Source of the DNA: Aphrophora alni
Lineage: Eukaryota; Arthropoda; Insecta; Hemiptera; Aphrophoridae
DNA: 64,000 nt
Reading direction: 5' to 3'
Assembly: GCA_963513935.1 (NCBI GenBank)
Contig: OY740772.1
Coordinates: 16,152,098 to 16,216,097, forward strand
Shown here: positions 47,098 to 59,934 of the stretch, piece by piece
How positions within the stretch are numbered: the first letter of the stretch is position 1
Layout: the number at the start of each line of letters is the position of its first letter
Program-made: the position numbers and the translations under genes
Notes under the pieces: generated by a model
Told to the model about the DNA's origin: nothing
Databases searched by the model: none
What the model saw: only the letters and a program-made list of their open reading frames with translations

Positions 47098-48356
47098 AGT
47101 GCGTGTTTATTATTTTTATTATTTTTTTTTTTTTATTAATAATTCAATATTACAACTGAGTATGTACCCATCTAGCAATTTACACTTCATACTTTTTACA
47201 CTTATAAGGGATATGACCCAATGGTTATTCCCTATCACTATAGTCCATCAGATCTGAAGGCTTGGTCCTCTTCAGTCTTCTCTCCACCCGAGTGACATCC
47301 AACAGTCCCTGTATCTCATGGTGTTCATGTTGAATGATGCGTTGTTTATGCTTCCTTGCCTGTTTTTTTATTTCATCACTGACTAGGTCTATCTGCAGGT
47401 CCCTATGTAGATTATCGTTCCTGATGTACCAGGGTGCATCCACTATACATCTAAGCACTTTATTTTGAAACACTTGAATGATATTTACATTTGTCTTGCT
47501 AATGCAGCCCCATAGCTGAATTTCGTAGATCCACACTGGTCTTAAGACCTGCTTATAAATCAATAGCTTCTTGTGTATTGACAGTTGTGATTGTCTTCCA
47601 AGCAGCCAATACATTTTCCTGAACTTCAAGTTTAGTTCTTGTTTTTTCTTTTTGACATGCTCTTTCCATTTGAGTTTTACATCCAGTGTCGTTCCCAGGT
47701 ACTTAGCCGAATTAGCATAGGGAACTGGAACAGAATTTATTAAAATTGGGACCCGATGATTGTACTTGCTGTTTGTGAAGTTAACATTGACTGACTTTGC
47801 TTCGTTAAGACCAATTCGCCATTTTTTGGTCTATTTACACACCTCATCGGTGGCCCTCTGGAGCTTTGTTACTGCTTCCTCAGGTATTTTATCGGTTGCT
47901 AGAATCGCAGTATCATCTGCAAATGTACCAATTATTGATTCTTCTGGTGTAGGAAGATCCCTTGTGTACAACAGGTATAGGACTGGGCCCAACACACTGC
48001 CCTGTGGAACCCCTGCCGAAATTCTCTTCAGTCCAGAGTATTCACCTTCGTACTTCACTCGAAAGTGTCTATCAGTTAAGTAGAACTTCAGTATTGTGTA
48101 GTATTGCCTTGGTAAATCTCTTTGTAGTTTCCACATCAGTCCCTCATGCCAAACTCTGTCAAAGGCATTTGCCACATCCAAGAAGACACTTGCACATGTT
48201 TCCTTTTTCTCAAGCGCATTCTCCACTACACTCGTGATCCTATGGACTTGGTCTACTGTAGAATAGCCTCGCCTGAAACCAAACTGATGGTCGGGGATAA
48301 GCTTTCTATCCTCAATGATCGGCATCAGCCTCTTTAACAATAGAGTGCGTGTTTAT
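47098..48356 (-). mobile_element. 5'-truncated Jockey-like LINE insertion with 13-bp target-site duplication
   Basis: The insertion is flanked by identical copies of AGTGCGTGTTTAT at 47098-47110 and 48344-48356, a target-site duplication made by target-primed reverse transcription. The element itself runs from 48343 (5' truncation, inside the reverse transcriptase) to about 47111. On the minus strand the 3' end has a ~100 bp UTR after the stop codon and then an A-rich tail (A runs with AAT units, 47111-47135). Matching duplications and a clean tail mean the insertion is complete on the genomic side and relatively young. Confidence 0.9.
47225..48343 (-). pseudogene. Jockey-like reverse transcriptase, 5'-truncated with one in-frame stop
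   Basis: One continuous frame from 48343 to the stop at 47225, interrupted only by a TAG at 47831-47833. Counting from the codon at 48340: residues 16-23 PDHQFGFR, 53-61 FLDVANAFD (motif A, first catalytic Asp), 109-119 AGVPQGSVLGP (motif B) and 139-143 TFADD (motif C, the two other catalytic Asp). After the TAG the frame continues TKKWRIGLNEAKS, YLGTTLDVKLKWKEHV (thumb-type block) and VLRPVWIYEIQLWGC. The motif wording is that of the Jockey clade. The N-terminal part of ORF2, including the endonuclease, and ORF1 are absent. The catalytic residues are intact, but the stop and truncation make it non-autonomous. Plus-strand frames at 47760-48337 are shadows. Confidence 0.92.
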
Positions 48357-48649
48357 AAGTGGTTAATTACCTATAAATGGATGACTAGGGCATGTTGTAA
48401 AGGGCCGTATGGCTCAGGTATGGTTAACAGCGCAAAAAATTTATTTTTGTAACCGTAACTAAATAAATTTAGGTTTAAAGTAGAAAACCACGTTCGAGTT
48501 GTGCACGTTGAAACCATTCCCAGACATATCTTTAATTTAATTTGGAGTTAATTTAGTTTGTTAATAAAAAATTAAGTTAATTTTTTCATCTAATATTTTG
48601 TTTGGTTATAGTTTTTATTAATTTTATCTTTAGTCTAATCAAAATAGCT

Positions 48650-48845
48650 GACCAGGTGAGATATGCCCACGGGTCAGTTTAGTAGGGTAATGCAATTCCC
48701 AGTGGCTCAAGATAGCGGAGAACCATAAAGGTCCTTTGGCCTTATCCTCCATCCACCCTCAACTGAATTCGTTGTAAATGGTAGCTGACCGTGGATACGA
48801 TCCACGGACCTCTGGGTTATCTCAGCAATCTTCGAATATACAAAA
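48650..48845 (-). repeat. Possible tRNA-derived repeat
   Basis: The minus strand has an A-box-like TGCTGAGATAACCCAGAGG followed by a hairpin-forming CCGTGGATCGTATCCACGG (about 48789-48810), which resembles a T-arm and B-box. The segment is less AT-rich than its surroundings. It may be a SINE head or a decayed tRNA-like sequence. The evidence is limited to these boxes. Confidence 0.3.
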
Positions 48846-48849
48846 GTAA

Positions 48850-50520
48850 AATCTACAGAAAACAAGAAAAATTACATAGACAAATCATTTTGTCTACTTA
48901 TTAGGATTTGGCTCCATGCATAAGTTTTGAATGGTGCATTATTAAAAACTACGTTTGGAAACACGTTTGCGAGGATCACTGTATTGAAATTTAATTCGTT
49001 TTCGTTGTTTTCAAAAAAGTTCAATCGACATGTCTATTTGGTGGGACATATATAAATGATGGACTTGAGTATAATAAATGGGTTTGAGAATAAATTTACC
49101 ACAATGAAGATGTTTGTTTGCTATGAGACAATTTTATTATCAACATAATAGAAGATGAATTAATACTTTTTTTCTCCCAGTGCATGAACTCAGTACAATT
49201 TCTTATATTGTCTTTTGATTTGGAAGACAAGAGATTGAATTTAAAGGCAATTCAATTTACTTTTTTCAATTGAATATTTTTCTTGAACAATAATATTATA
49301 TGATGATATCATTTCTTTGTATTTATTTGTAAGGAGCTTGTTTGTTTTACTGTCTTAGGTTTTTTCACTCTCTGTGGAGGTACTGCCATCTGAGCAACTT
49401 CTTTTTTAAATCGCTAACTTTTATTTTACTATCTATAAAATAGTTCGTTAGCTCTCTTTTTGCCACTTCCCCACAGTTTAGGATACCATTCAATGCACTG
49501 TCCTTCGAGTATTTCCACGAGCTTTTTATTTTCTCCTTTGGTATATTTTATTTTAGTTTCACAATTGTTTCAGTTCTGATTGTGTCTTGAGAAGAATCGT
49601 CTGTTTCCAGCATCGTATTTTCCTTTTTTATGAGATTTCAGTATTGGTATACAACATAGGGCTTCCCTCCACTTTGTCTTTTGACTCAGAAGCAACTGAA
49701 GTTGTTTCTTATGTATTATCAGTAGCAATGTCTTAGTACGCAGTAGTATTTGCTTGTGTTTTTGTGTGATGAATCCATAGTTGTTTCCACAAGTAATTAC
49801 ATTTATATAGTGGCTAATTACTATGAAGGGTCACCTGGTTCTCCATAGGTGCCGCTTAGTCTACAATTACCCTTGTACAATTCAACCATCGTCATATATT
49901 AATATTAGGATTACCTTAAGGAAACTTTACACCTTAGATATGGGAATGTTTATAGACCTCCCGGTCTAGACCCGCTGTAATTTGTTGAAGCAGGGTCACC
50001 TCGAGTAGGATGCGGCTTTTCGATCGTGAACAGCGGTCCTGAGGGTAGCTTCCTCGGATGTAGATGTGATTATCATCCTCTGCTACCCTCCTGGAATTAT
50101 TTGTTCGAAATTCCTTAACCCCAACACACAGAGAAAACAATGGGATCTTTAATATATTATGTTTGTAGCACCGTTTACTTTCTAATATATACTGTACTTT
50201 CTAATATATGTAGATTAGTGAAAGTTATATAATTGGTCAAAAAATTAATGTAGAGTTTTTTGCAGAAATATCCATTTTGAGGTCACCTGAGCCCCCAACA
50301 AATTGTTTTTGGAATGATGGCTGTCTGTCTATAACCAAAACGCGTAGACTATTTATCAAATTTTTGTGAGTATCTTAACCATAACTACTATTAAAAAACA
50401 CATATTTACGCTTTTCTCAAAATTGACTCTAATGATTGAGATCACGTTTAGCCCAAGTATAGCCTCTAAGGACCGAAACAAAACGTATTGGTTGCCGTGT
50501 TTCAAAAAATACTGGTTCGT
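48850..50520. other. No gene recognised; one less AT-rich segment
   Basis: 49940-50125 has more GC ('tagacctcccggtctagacc', 'gcagggtcacctcgagtagg', 'gaggatgcggctttt'-like text) and looks like a fragment of some repeat, but I cannot assign it. The remainder is AT-rich. The minus-strand open frame at 49934-50140 covers this segment without a known domain. Confidence 0.4.
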
Positions 50521-50525
50521 AATTT

Positions 50526-50528
<3 letters not shown>

Positions 50529-50575
<47 letters not shown>
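50529..50575. repeat. (AT)n microsatellite
   Basis: About 46 bp of pure AT dinucleotides. A second, shorter AT run lies at 50683-50701. Confidence 0.95.
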
Positions 50576-50579
<4 letters not shown>

Positions 50580-51417
50580 TACCAGAACACCAAAAGGCGT
50601 AATTAAATAAAATTGGTACTACATTCACGTTTTAGGAAATGTGAATATTAATAACACAAACCCGTGTGCATAATCACGAGTAATATATATATATATATAT
50701 AATGAACTTGTCGAAAATTATAACCTCATTCTACTTGCTGGGAGGTGGGGGACGTATTATGGAGGAAGCAAGTTTAAGCTCTGTTTAAATATATAAATAT
50801 TTCTTAAACTCAATAACATCGGATCAGTTTCATTATAACTGTCCATTTCAAATTTACATTTTAAATTGGTTTTGGGGATGTGCGAGAAATAATGATGGTG
50901 CAATGCTTTTGCACAGTTCATTTCCAATATTTTAACGTAACAAACCTGCTGCAGCAGTTTCCCACATACACTCTGTATACATTTTATTAAAATCAAACCG
51001 TTTCAAAATGGTTGCAGAGTTTAATAAAAACAAAAACCTTCTTGTCTAGAATAAATTACCCTCCAATGTTTGTTTTTATTTTCAATTTACGATATACACC
51101 CCCCCCCTCATCTAAACTTTACGATCTGTTGCGTCGTAGATGTCGGCAGCCATTTTATTACTGCCCACACATCTCTGCTGTGACGTCATGGAAATGTAAA
51201 CTAAAGTCCATTGATTTTCTCTCAGGGTTAACTTTACTATGAACGTTAAACCTCCGTGATATAGTTTTGTTGGTATAGTCACGTCGGTTTATATTAAATG
51301 CGCTGTTAATGAGACACTCAGGCAGTTTATTTCATTTGATGGTTGATGCTCTTATAAAACATATTAATAATAACGCTTTATTGACAATCTCCAAACAACG
51401 AAACCCTCGCTAATCGA

Positions 51418-51655
51418 AGGTTTTTTTCTCTTGTTTAGAAGCAGAAATCTTTCGGTCATCCTCGCCTTATAAACAAAAAGGAAGAAAAGAGGATAAAGAT
51501 ATCTAGCTCCTGAATACTCCATATCGTCGCGGTTAGAAAAGAACAAGATGTTGTCAAGATAGAAGAGAGGGGTCTAACTCAAGACTACTTGAAGAAAGCT
51601 AGCTAGGGAACTTCGGTATGCCGTATAAGTGAGGCCCTGACGAGTGGAAGCTATC
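51418..51655 (+). repeat. Family F dispersed repeat
   Basis: Contains 'ggtcatcctcgccttataaa', 'taaagatatctagctcctga', 'gaaaagaacaagatgttgtc', 'ggtctaactcaagactactt' and 'aagtgaggccctgac'. Collinear with 30.6 kb. Confidence 0.75.
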
Positions 51656-51659
51656 AAAT

Positions 51660-53930
51660 ATCTGGACGAGAATAATAAGAGAGTAATTGTGATGAAAATA
51701 AAAGCCAGGGAAATTCAAAATAGGAAGAGGTGTGGAACACAGTTATCTGATCTTACTCTTTAACTGTGTGCTCTATAAAATATTTAATTAGTTTAATTAA
51801 TTAAGTAAGGAACTGTGAGCGGGTTTTGTCAATTTTGAAATTTCCCGATAGTGTCATCATAATGGTAAAACTGAATCTTGTAACAATGCTGAATTTTTAG
51901 TAAGAATTAGCAGAGTCTGCTATTAAACTCTGATAAACCAAAGTAATCATTGATTACAAGTGGATTGGATTAATATTGAAATTTTGACAATATAACCTAT
52001 TGTACTATTAAATAAGACTAGAAATATGACGATTATGCAATAAATTATTAAAATATAAGAGGCGTAGGAAGTTCAAAACTAAAATTAAGCAGAGATAATA
52101 ATAACTCACTTAGACATTCCCCAGAAATAAACCTAATCACAAATATAAGAAACTAACTTTGTATCACGTGACCCTGTTCTAATCGCAAAGGAAATAAATT
52201 TGCTACTAGCGTATTTTTTAAACTTTACTACATCTGTTCTCAGTTTGCTTTTCTATTAAGTTTTTTTTACGTTTCAGTTGAAATCCAATTTAATGTTAAG
52301 TTTAGAATGTTTAGAGTTTGTTAATAAAAGTTCTCCCTCACTTTAATTAATGGTGTTATAACTTTGAAAAGGTTTACTTGCTTAAAGTAATCCTGAAATG
52401 TTAGAAAATGGCTAGCTATTACCTGATTTAAATTGGTTGGATTTAGGTATATTTACATTCATTCATAGCTTGCATCTATAATATGGTCTTCTGATATATT
52501 AAAATTTCTTCAAGTACATTTCGTTTCATCAAATTAACTATTCTTTTATTGAAAATTAAAGATTTTAATGTTCAAATTTTAATAAATCTAGGAACATCTA
52601 GCTTGTATGGAGTCTACAATGGAAGTTTTTTCATTGTTGTACAATATTTCCTTGGTTTTCACATTAAAAAATTTTTTCTTCTTCCTTCTATGGACAAACA
52701 TCTATTATAACTATTTTTATTTACTAGTTTCAAATTATTTTTGTATCTAAAGATAAAATGTTTTGTCTAATAAATATTCTCGTTTTAATTCTAATTATGT
52801 TACATTATTTAAATGTTATAAAAACACAATGTCTTTAATTTAGGTTAGGTTTCTCTGGATTATATTTTAATCTAATTAGGATCGTCTTATATTAAAGTGA
52901 TCCTGTCACAATCAGGTACGAATTAAATTTGCCACTAGTGTATATCTGAAACTTTATCACAGATGTTCTGTTTACTTTTCTTTTAAGTTTAATCTTTTTT
53001 AAGTTTCAAAACTTCATTTTTATTTATTTTAAATGTTTATGTAGTTCTAAATTCGTTTAAATCCCCTTCGTGTATCTGATATATATAATATTTAACACCT
53101 TCCCATTGAAAATAAATTTTCATTCTAAATTTATGGTTTTCTCTCGTATTTCTGGTTTAAAAACTTCTAATGTTTTTTTATGGTTTGTAGTGTAATTGTT
53201 TCTACTAGTATTAATTTGTTTGTCTATTATTCCAAACTTTACCTATTATTAAATTTTACTTTAACGATATTCCTCCTTTTTACCCTTTCTTGTTAATAGC
53301 CTATGGAATATCCGTCTCTTTAATAATTTAGGTTAAGTGTATTCGTTTTTTATATTAGTGTTTAGGTTAATTTTTGCGAATCCCTAAGTGAATTATTATT
53401 AATGTATTTCCATAAATTTATTTTTAAATTATCTAGGCGCCTTCTGTTTTACTAATTTCGTCATATTTCTTCAATTATTTTAGGTTATGCCTAAGTTATA
53501 TTGTGACTTGTAACAACTTACTATTTCTCGAAGATCTAATACAAATTCCAACACCCCTGGTTTGTAATTTCGAAATTCGAAACATACTCTTGCGAATATA
53601 TTTAGGTTGTCATCTCTCTACTGTAATAACAGATAAAAATAATATAACTTCGACTTTCGATTTCCCCACTGAAATCCTTTCAAGGTCGGTTATTCGTCTG
53701 GTCTACATCGTACCACTTAGAGGTCAGTGCTCCTGCAACACTCTTACGAGAATTATTGTTTGGATTTAATAGCGGTTTATGTTGTTATTTTGCAGATTTA
53801 TTAACTTATGTTGGTTTTAAACTGAACAATTTCAAAATTGTATTTGAATATGTAACCAAACCAGGCCTAACTAAACGTATTCGAGTTTTGGTGGGGGAAA
53901 AAAGTAGATAAGATCGTGATAGCAAGAGTC
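51660..53930. other. AT-rich DNA without recognised features
   Basis: No repeat family seen here matches the others with confidence. 52140-52260 and 52890-52990 share 'acgaattaaatttgccactagtgta'-like text followed by 'tgttctcagtttgcttttc', suggesting an internal duplication of about 750 bp spacing. The 88-codon frame at 53503-53769 has no recognisable domain. Confidence 0.4.
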
Positions 53931-53937
53931 ACCATAA

Positions 53938-54010
53938 ATAGGTTAGGTTAGGTTAATTTAGGTTAGGTTAGGTTAGATTAGGTTAGGTTAGGTTAGGTTA
54001 GGTTAGGTTA
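53938..54010. repeat. Interstitial (TTAGG)n array
   Basis: About 14 TTAGG units (with TTTAGG and TTAGA variants) on the plus strand. They end abruptly where the left arm of family M copy C begins ('atctcaaaaaccgttaactt'), as if the array replaced the outer part of that arm. Confidence 0.92.
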
Positions 54011-54940
54011 TCTCAAAAACCGTTAACTTTACAGAAAACTTATAAGACAAAATATTTTTCTTTCCTAATGATAAACAAAAATACCTTTTTTTTACTTTTA
54101 CTGTAGGTCAAAGGATAAACAATTTATCGACAAAAAAATTAAAATAAAGTTTCTTGGCGATTGTCTACAACAATAAAAACTAGTCTAACACCAACACATT
54201 TTTCAATTATGTTCATTTGATCCATGGAAACCAAGAAAATATACTATTACTATTTAATATACAAGTTTACTTTTTATTATAGCATTAATAATAATGGAAA
54301 TATGACAAAGAGCGCACACTGTGACACAAATCACAATAGGGTCTGAGCTACTTAAACTGCACATAAGAATTATAAAATAAAGACTTGTACTACTAATTCA
54401 GCAAACCATCATTATTACAACATTCAATTTATATTTTCTTGGTTTCCATGGATACAAATTAACATATTCAAAAAATGTGTTGGTGTTAGACTAGTTTTTA
54501 TTGTTATAGACAATCGCCAAGATATTGTATTTTGTAGATAACTTGGTTTTTCTTTGATTTACAGATAAAACAACCATTTTGTTTGTCGTTAGGAAAAGAA
54601 AAATATTTAGTAAGTCTTTTATGAAGTTAACGGTTTTTGAGATATTTTTCGTTAATGGTTTGAAATATCCGCCATTTTTAAAATTATTAAAATAAAATCT
54701 TGATGTTTGGTACACTTGTAAAACGTAAAATACAAAGTACACATACTAAATTTGAACTCAATATCTTTACTATTTCTGTAGTTATAATTTAAAAAATATA
54801 TATATAAAAAAATGGCGGATAGACAGAAAATGAAGAAGAATTCGACTATATGTTATTAGTCATTTTTTTATTGGTTTCGATGTATAAAATCCGAAAATGA
54901 ATAGCCAGCCCACCTTTTTCGTTACACCCTGTATATATCT
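54010..54940. mobile_element. Family M foldback element, copy C
   Basis: Left arm 54010-54245 and right arm 54432-54660 are inverted repeats ('cttggcgattgtctacaaca' pairs with 'ttgttatagacaatcgccaag'; 'tagtctaacaccaacacatt' pairs with 'aatgtgttggtgttagacta'; 'tccatggaaaccaagaaaat' pairs with 'attttcttggtttccatgga'). The loop carries the text shared with 39.3 kb. The right side continues to an intact outer end, 'cctttttcgttacaccctg' (about 54914-54932), the same family as the left end of copy A. The left outer end is missing, with a TTAGG array in its place. The minus-strand frame at 54491-54742 is a repeat artefact. Confidence 0.85.
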
Positions 54941-55449
54941 AAAATTGTAATATTGTTATAATTAGTTCCCGATCAATGTTCAAGGGGGGGGTTCTTATAA
55001 TACACACGTACCGCTCATTTTAATGGTTAAAGAAAGATGATATTCGTTATTTAACGATAAGCATTAACAGTAAAATAAAACCTCATGTTGATAAAAATAA
55101 AATGTTTGTGATAGATATATGTTGTGTTTCTTTTGCTTTGTTTATGAAGTGTTTAATTTGGTTAAATGAGATACAATTTACTATCTCGTTAAGCGGAGAG
55201 ATGAAGAGTGACATAAAATGAAATGGAAACATAAGCCATATAGGAAGAGGAGAAAAGGTTACGCGTTACCATGGCAACTATTTATGATTTAAAAAATTGG
55301 AAGCTATTCCAAATTTTAAAAGGTAAAGGGAGAAGAATTTCTGAAAGAAAGTAAGGTTAGAATAAATTACAACAAATCGTTCAAGCTTATTAGTTGAACA
55401 TAAAATGAATTTGTATTGAATTCAAAATATCGTTGTTCATACTTACTGC

Positions 55450-56185
55450 ACACAAACTGTGTAAAAAACATTGCACAAACTTTCTCACCCACCCACAAAA
55501 CGAAATAAAAAGGAACCAAAAATGTCAGTTCGGTACTTGTCATTTAAAAGTGTTAACGGACAATGGACACCGTATTTCAACAAATATTTATATATTTAAA
55601 TAAGGGCATAAACTTGCTTTGTTTTGTGATATAAAAACGTTCTGAGTGTAAATCATATTATTTTAAAATCTAGATTTTAATGACGGTGGTCAACATCAGT
55701 TTTTGACTATTATTCTTGAACCGTAATATTTTTTAAATTGCTATTTCATACACGAGTTTGGGATGTTTAAATCTTCACATTTTCCAAAAATTTGAACATA
55801 ATAACAAGAGCTGATATTTAGAAATTACATATTTTATAATCTACGCCAGAATTTTGGGTTTTTATTGATAATTCACGAACCTAAAGTTTAGGAGAGATGA
55901 AAACCAATATGTTTTGTTTGGATCCTTTGACACCATACTTTAGTAAAATGTGATAAAAATTGTAAGATCCACAAGTCAAGTCATAATTTTATAACAGCTA
56001 CCTTAAAATTTTGAGTTGTCGAAAAAAATATTAAAAAGTCTAAGATACGGTCAAAATATCTCCACATACCAAATTTGCTTAAAATCGGTCGATGAGATTT
56101 TCAGGTGATTTCTAAGTGGATTTATCATCAAAAAACTGCACACTGATATTTTGACCTGTCGCATAACTTTTTTATACCACGTATA
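55450..56185 (+). repeat. Family G dispersed repeat, longest copy
   Basis: Runs from 'acattgcacaaactttctca' through 'acaatggacaccgtatttca', 'tcttgaaccgtaatatttttt', 'cttcacattttccaaaaattt' and 'tgcttaaaatcggtcgatg'. It joins the parts seen separately at 19.7, 29.5, 34.6 and 60.2 kb, so the full unit is about 700 bp. Non-coding. Confidence 0.65.
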
Positions 56186-56217
56186 TATTTTAGGAGAGGG
56201 AACATGTGGTTTGTATA

Positions 56218-56356
56218 TCAAACAGTTCATCATTAAACAGTTCAACATTAAACAGTTCATCATAAAACAATTTACCATCAAATAGTTCATAATTAAACAG
56301 TTTACCATCAAATAGTTCATCATTAAACAGTTCAACATTAAACAGTTTATCATTAG
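56218..56356. repeat. 15-bp minisatellite, about nine copies
   Basis: Units of 'aaacagttcatcatt' with variants (caacatt, accatca, aatagtt). Period 15 keeps one frame open, so the minus-strand frame at 56051-56398 contains a five-residue repeat of the type LMxNC. That is a by-product of the array. Higher-order pairing of variants is hinted at. Confidence 0.92.
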
Positions 56357-56494
56357 ACCATGGTTCGTGACGAAAACTATGGTGACTAGTTTTTTCAAAA
56401 CATGTAGGATGTAGTTTGACGTTGAAAAAATATAAACACTAATACTGAAGTATTAGTAAATAATACTGTTAATAGTGAAGTAAGTTAATACTGT

Positions 56495-56562
56495 TTTCTC
56501 TTCTTTTCCATAAGACGATGATGACGGAGAGATTTTTCGCCTTTAAAGAACAAGAAAAAAAC
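56495..56562 (-). repeat. Family F fragment
   Basis: 'cataagacgatgatgacgga', then 'gagatttttcgcctttaaag' and 'aacaagaaaaaa', is the terminal part of the family, minus orientation. Confidence 0.65.
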
Positions 56563-57589
56563 AATCATGTTAACGACTACTATTTCAGTTAAGTTGTTTA
56601 AGAAATTGCCTCATCAAACCCTTTGAATTGATTATCACTCGATCATTACGTTCAATTTAAAACATTTAACTTATTCTCTGCCCTCCCATCATTAAGTCCA
56701 AAATTGTAAATAACCCACATACAAAGAAGATTTCCTCAAACCGTATTAGTTATTTTAATTTATAATAAAGTTAAAGATTGTTGCTATTCTGAATATTTAA
56801 TAAGGGTGATTCACTAAGAAACTATCAGGACATGTTTGTGTTGGTATCACTGAATTCTGGACCGGAAGTTATGTAGGACCTATTGAGCAGCGTTCGATGA
56901 TTACACCAGTGAACACATGACCGGAACTTGGTCTGTAGCTATCTTCAGCAGACCAAGCTAGTTAAATGAGAGAAGTACTCCATCTGTACACACAGGTTGA
57001 CTTCGTGTGTTATGGCTGTATGGTTTCTATAATTTATGACTGGTTAATTAATTGGGGTCATAGCAACTGGGGTTTATCCGAAGGCCCAATCCTTAAAACG
57101 AACAGTTTAATTTGTTATTTAAACAAGACGAGTTCGACAATGTGGAACGTCCAAATCTCTTGATTACTAGTGTTTGTGTAATGTGAGTAAATATTTAGTA
57201 ATTAACTTTTATTTTGTAATGTACTATTAGTTAAATTAACATCTTCAAAGCTGGGTATCCTATGGTGCATGGAGAAGTGTTTTGGACCTCAAAATGTACT
57301 TAGAGCAAAACGGTACGTTACCCGAAATGTAGCCTAAATGTAACGTTATCGACACCAAATAATCCGCAAGCGTTACATGTTACTGGTTGTTTTTTACATT
57401 TTTTTTCTGTGACTTAACAACAAAAACTAATAATTAATATTAATATCTTAGTAAGGGGCAAAAATAGTTTTTATAGTAAACGCATTTGGTATGGTAAGAC
57501 ATTTTCAAATTTCCCAATCTTAACTCTAATTCATAGATTTATTTATTCATAAGTTCAAAAATAAAAATTTTGGTATATTTTTTTATCAC

Positions 57590-57990
57590 ACAAACATCTT
57601 GAATGTTTTGAGACAATTACCAAGATTTTTTTTTTTTTTTTTTTTTTTTTTAAATACAACTAATCTTGGTTGTTCTTAACTTAAAATTTTAAAATTACCA
57701 TTTCGTTTGTCGTTAAAATTAAAACAATTTTAATATTAATTTCTCTTGGGAATTTTTTCGTAAATTTAACGGTTTTTTGAGATATTCGACATTAAATATT
57801 TTAAATTTCTGTCATTTTGAAAATATACAAAATAAAATCTCTACTTTTTGTAGACTTATAACACATTGCATTCAAAATGTGTGTACCAAATCTGAACAGG
57901 ATATTGATTATTTCCAAAGTTGTAATGCTTTTTTTAAAACAAAATGGCAGATAAACAGAAAACTAAGCGTTTTAATTAATTTTTATAAGA
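57590..57990 (+). repeat. Diverged family M element, copy D
   Basis: Has 'ttgagacaattaccaagat', a 26-base poly(T), 'accatttcgtttgtcgttaa', 'aacggttttttgagatattcg' and 'caaaatggcagataaacaga', matching family M order at low identity. The 79-codon frame at 57777-58016 lies inside it and is not a gene. Confidence 0.55.
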
Positions 57991-57999
57991 AATTTTTCC

Positions 58000-59930
58000 T
58001 TTATCTTTATCACTAAAACATGTCCTAAAGGTTGCTTCGTTTCTTTGTATTACAATTTGCTATTAAATTAAAATTGATAAAAAGATTCTTCAATATGATA
58101 ATTTTCCGAGGGATCTTATTCACAACACGATGAGGAGTGAGGAAGGGTAATGCTGTTAAATTAAGTACACCACCCCCACCCTCATCCCCGGGATGAAAGG
58201 CATGTTTTTTGTTTCCTCAAGGACGTTCGTTACCTTGACAACAGAAAGTGAAGAAAGTTACGTCTCACAAAAAAAGTGAGAAGAAAGCTTTGAATGAGTG
58301 TATTTGACAGGGAAGAAGAAGGATGAGTGCTGCAACTGTGGGAAAGCAATTTGAAGGAAATTAAATTAAGGAAAGCTCTGAATAATTTAGCTTGATGAAA
58401 AACTGTGTATACAGTACTTACAAAAGCAAGAGTGGGGGAAAGATACTCATTGTAACAGTTATCAAATTCGTATGAGTTATTTACAAACTTCAAAAATAAA
58501 ATAGTTTTACGTTTTTTTCCTTCAACACACTTGTCATAGAGAAGATTGTGTGAAGTATTATAGTACTATAGTGTTTCATATAGATCCTTATTGAAGTTCA
58601 GAAGAATCTAATTTAAAATGTCAAAATGACTGTTCATATCTCGTGAGTTAGTCAACTACTAAATCAGGTAAAAATTTGCAAGTTTCTATTCTATATGTAA
58701 TGGTACCAACACCACATCTACACAATTACACATAGCAAAGTTACTGTCAAAGATGTAATTTCAAACCCTGACTTCCTAAGATTATTTGATTATAAGTAAT
58801 GAGGCCCGGTATGACCAAGTCCCCGACACGAGGTTTCTTAAGATATGTACAGCTTTCAGGCTTTATCGAGACAATATATATACGAGGACCATTAGAGTTT
58901 AACTGTTGTCATTAAAGGTTCAACAGATGTTTTAACGTAGAAGTCACCTCGGACGTTATGGCCACCTCAGATCCTTGATCTTAATATTGTTCTGGGACCT
59001 GCACCACTTCCCACTCACAAGTACAAGTGTATCTTTCTGATATATTTTGTCAGATCTTTTTCACCTTAACTTTCTCCTAGTACGTCACCATCCTCTCCCT
59101 ATTCTTTTGTTTTCGGCTCAACTCTAAAGAGTAAAGTGACATTTACTGATGTTGTGAATGGCGTCTCATACGAAGCCTGTGGATACTTGGTGATCTCTCA
59201 AAGTATTTAACATTACCTGACTAAGCTGACCCCTGACTGCAACTGTTCTGATGAAATGTAGCTTGCTATTCGTGATTATTATCAGCATGGGGAGCCCTCC
59301 ACTCGACAACATGTGAAATAACAAAGCTAATAGAGAAAATCCACATAAGCTACTCAGAAGGAATTGAACTCCTGATAGAATAACCACACAACAAAGAGAG
59401 AACATAGAAAAAATACCTCAGACATTTGGAAGAAGTCCAAGTCTGAGAGCAATCTACATTTTCAATTGTGATTGCATTACACCAGCATGTAGAATAATCT
59501 CCTCAGCTAGTGTTATCTCCCAGGTTTGATGGTTGCAAAAGCCTAGGCGATAGGCTTTCGGAAAAGTCGGTAGAGCATCTGGCAATTCAACACGATTAGA
59601 AACGAGTCCTGTGTCGTGTTGGCGTTCCGGAGATTCTCATGAAGGTGTGTTGAATATTTCCCACCGCGGTTATCATAAATATATAATTAAATGGGCGAGT
59701 TACAAGTAGGCCTAATGCTAAACGTTGTGCAGATACGTTTTGTAATTACGTTTAAGTCCTCCAAATTAGTATATTATAATTAACTAATTAAAAGTAGGTT
59801 ATCTAGAGTGATTTTTGGTGTAAGGCATAGGGGATGGGGAAATTTAGATCGTAAGGAAAGTGGAAGGACGTTTTTCTGCAGAATAGCTATCATAGCTTAG
59901 CATAACTGTAATCACTGTACTAAATAATTA
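58000..59930. other. No gene recognised
   Basis: Mixed AT-rich DNA. Minus-strand frames at 58230-58493 and 59166-59405 are hydrophobic, low-complexity or without a known domain. 58600-58760 may be a diverged family G segment. Around 59450-59660 the GC content rises, but I cannot identify a feature. Confidence 0.45.
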
Positions 59931-59934
59931 GTTT

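Noticed and set aside
47760..48337. Three plus-strand open frames (107, 91 and 63 codons)
   Set aside because: Antisense shadows of the Jockey-like reverse transcriptase on the minus strand.
56051..56398. 115-codon minus-strand frame with LMxNC repeats
   Set aside because: Translation of a 15-bp minisatellite, which keeps one frame open by chance.
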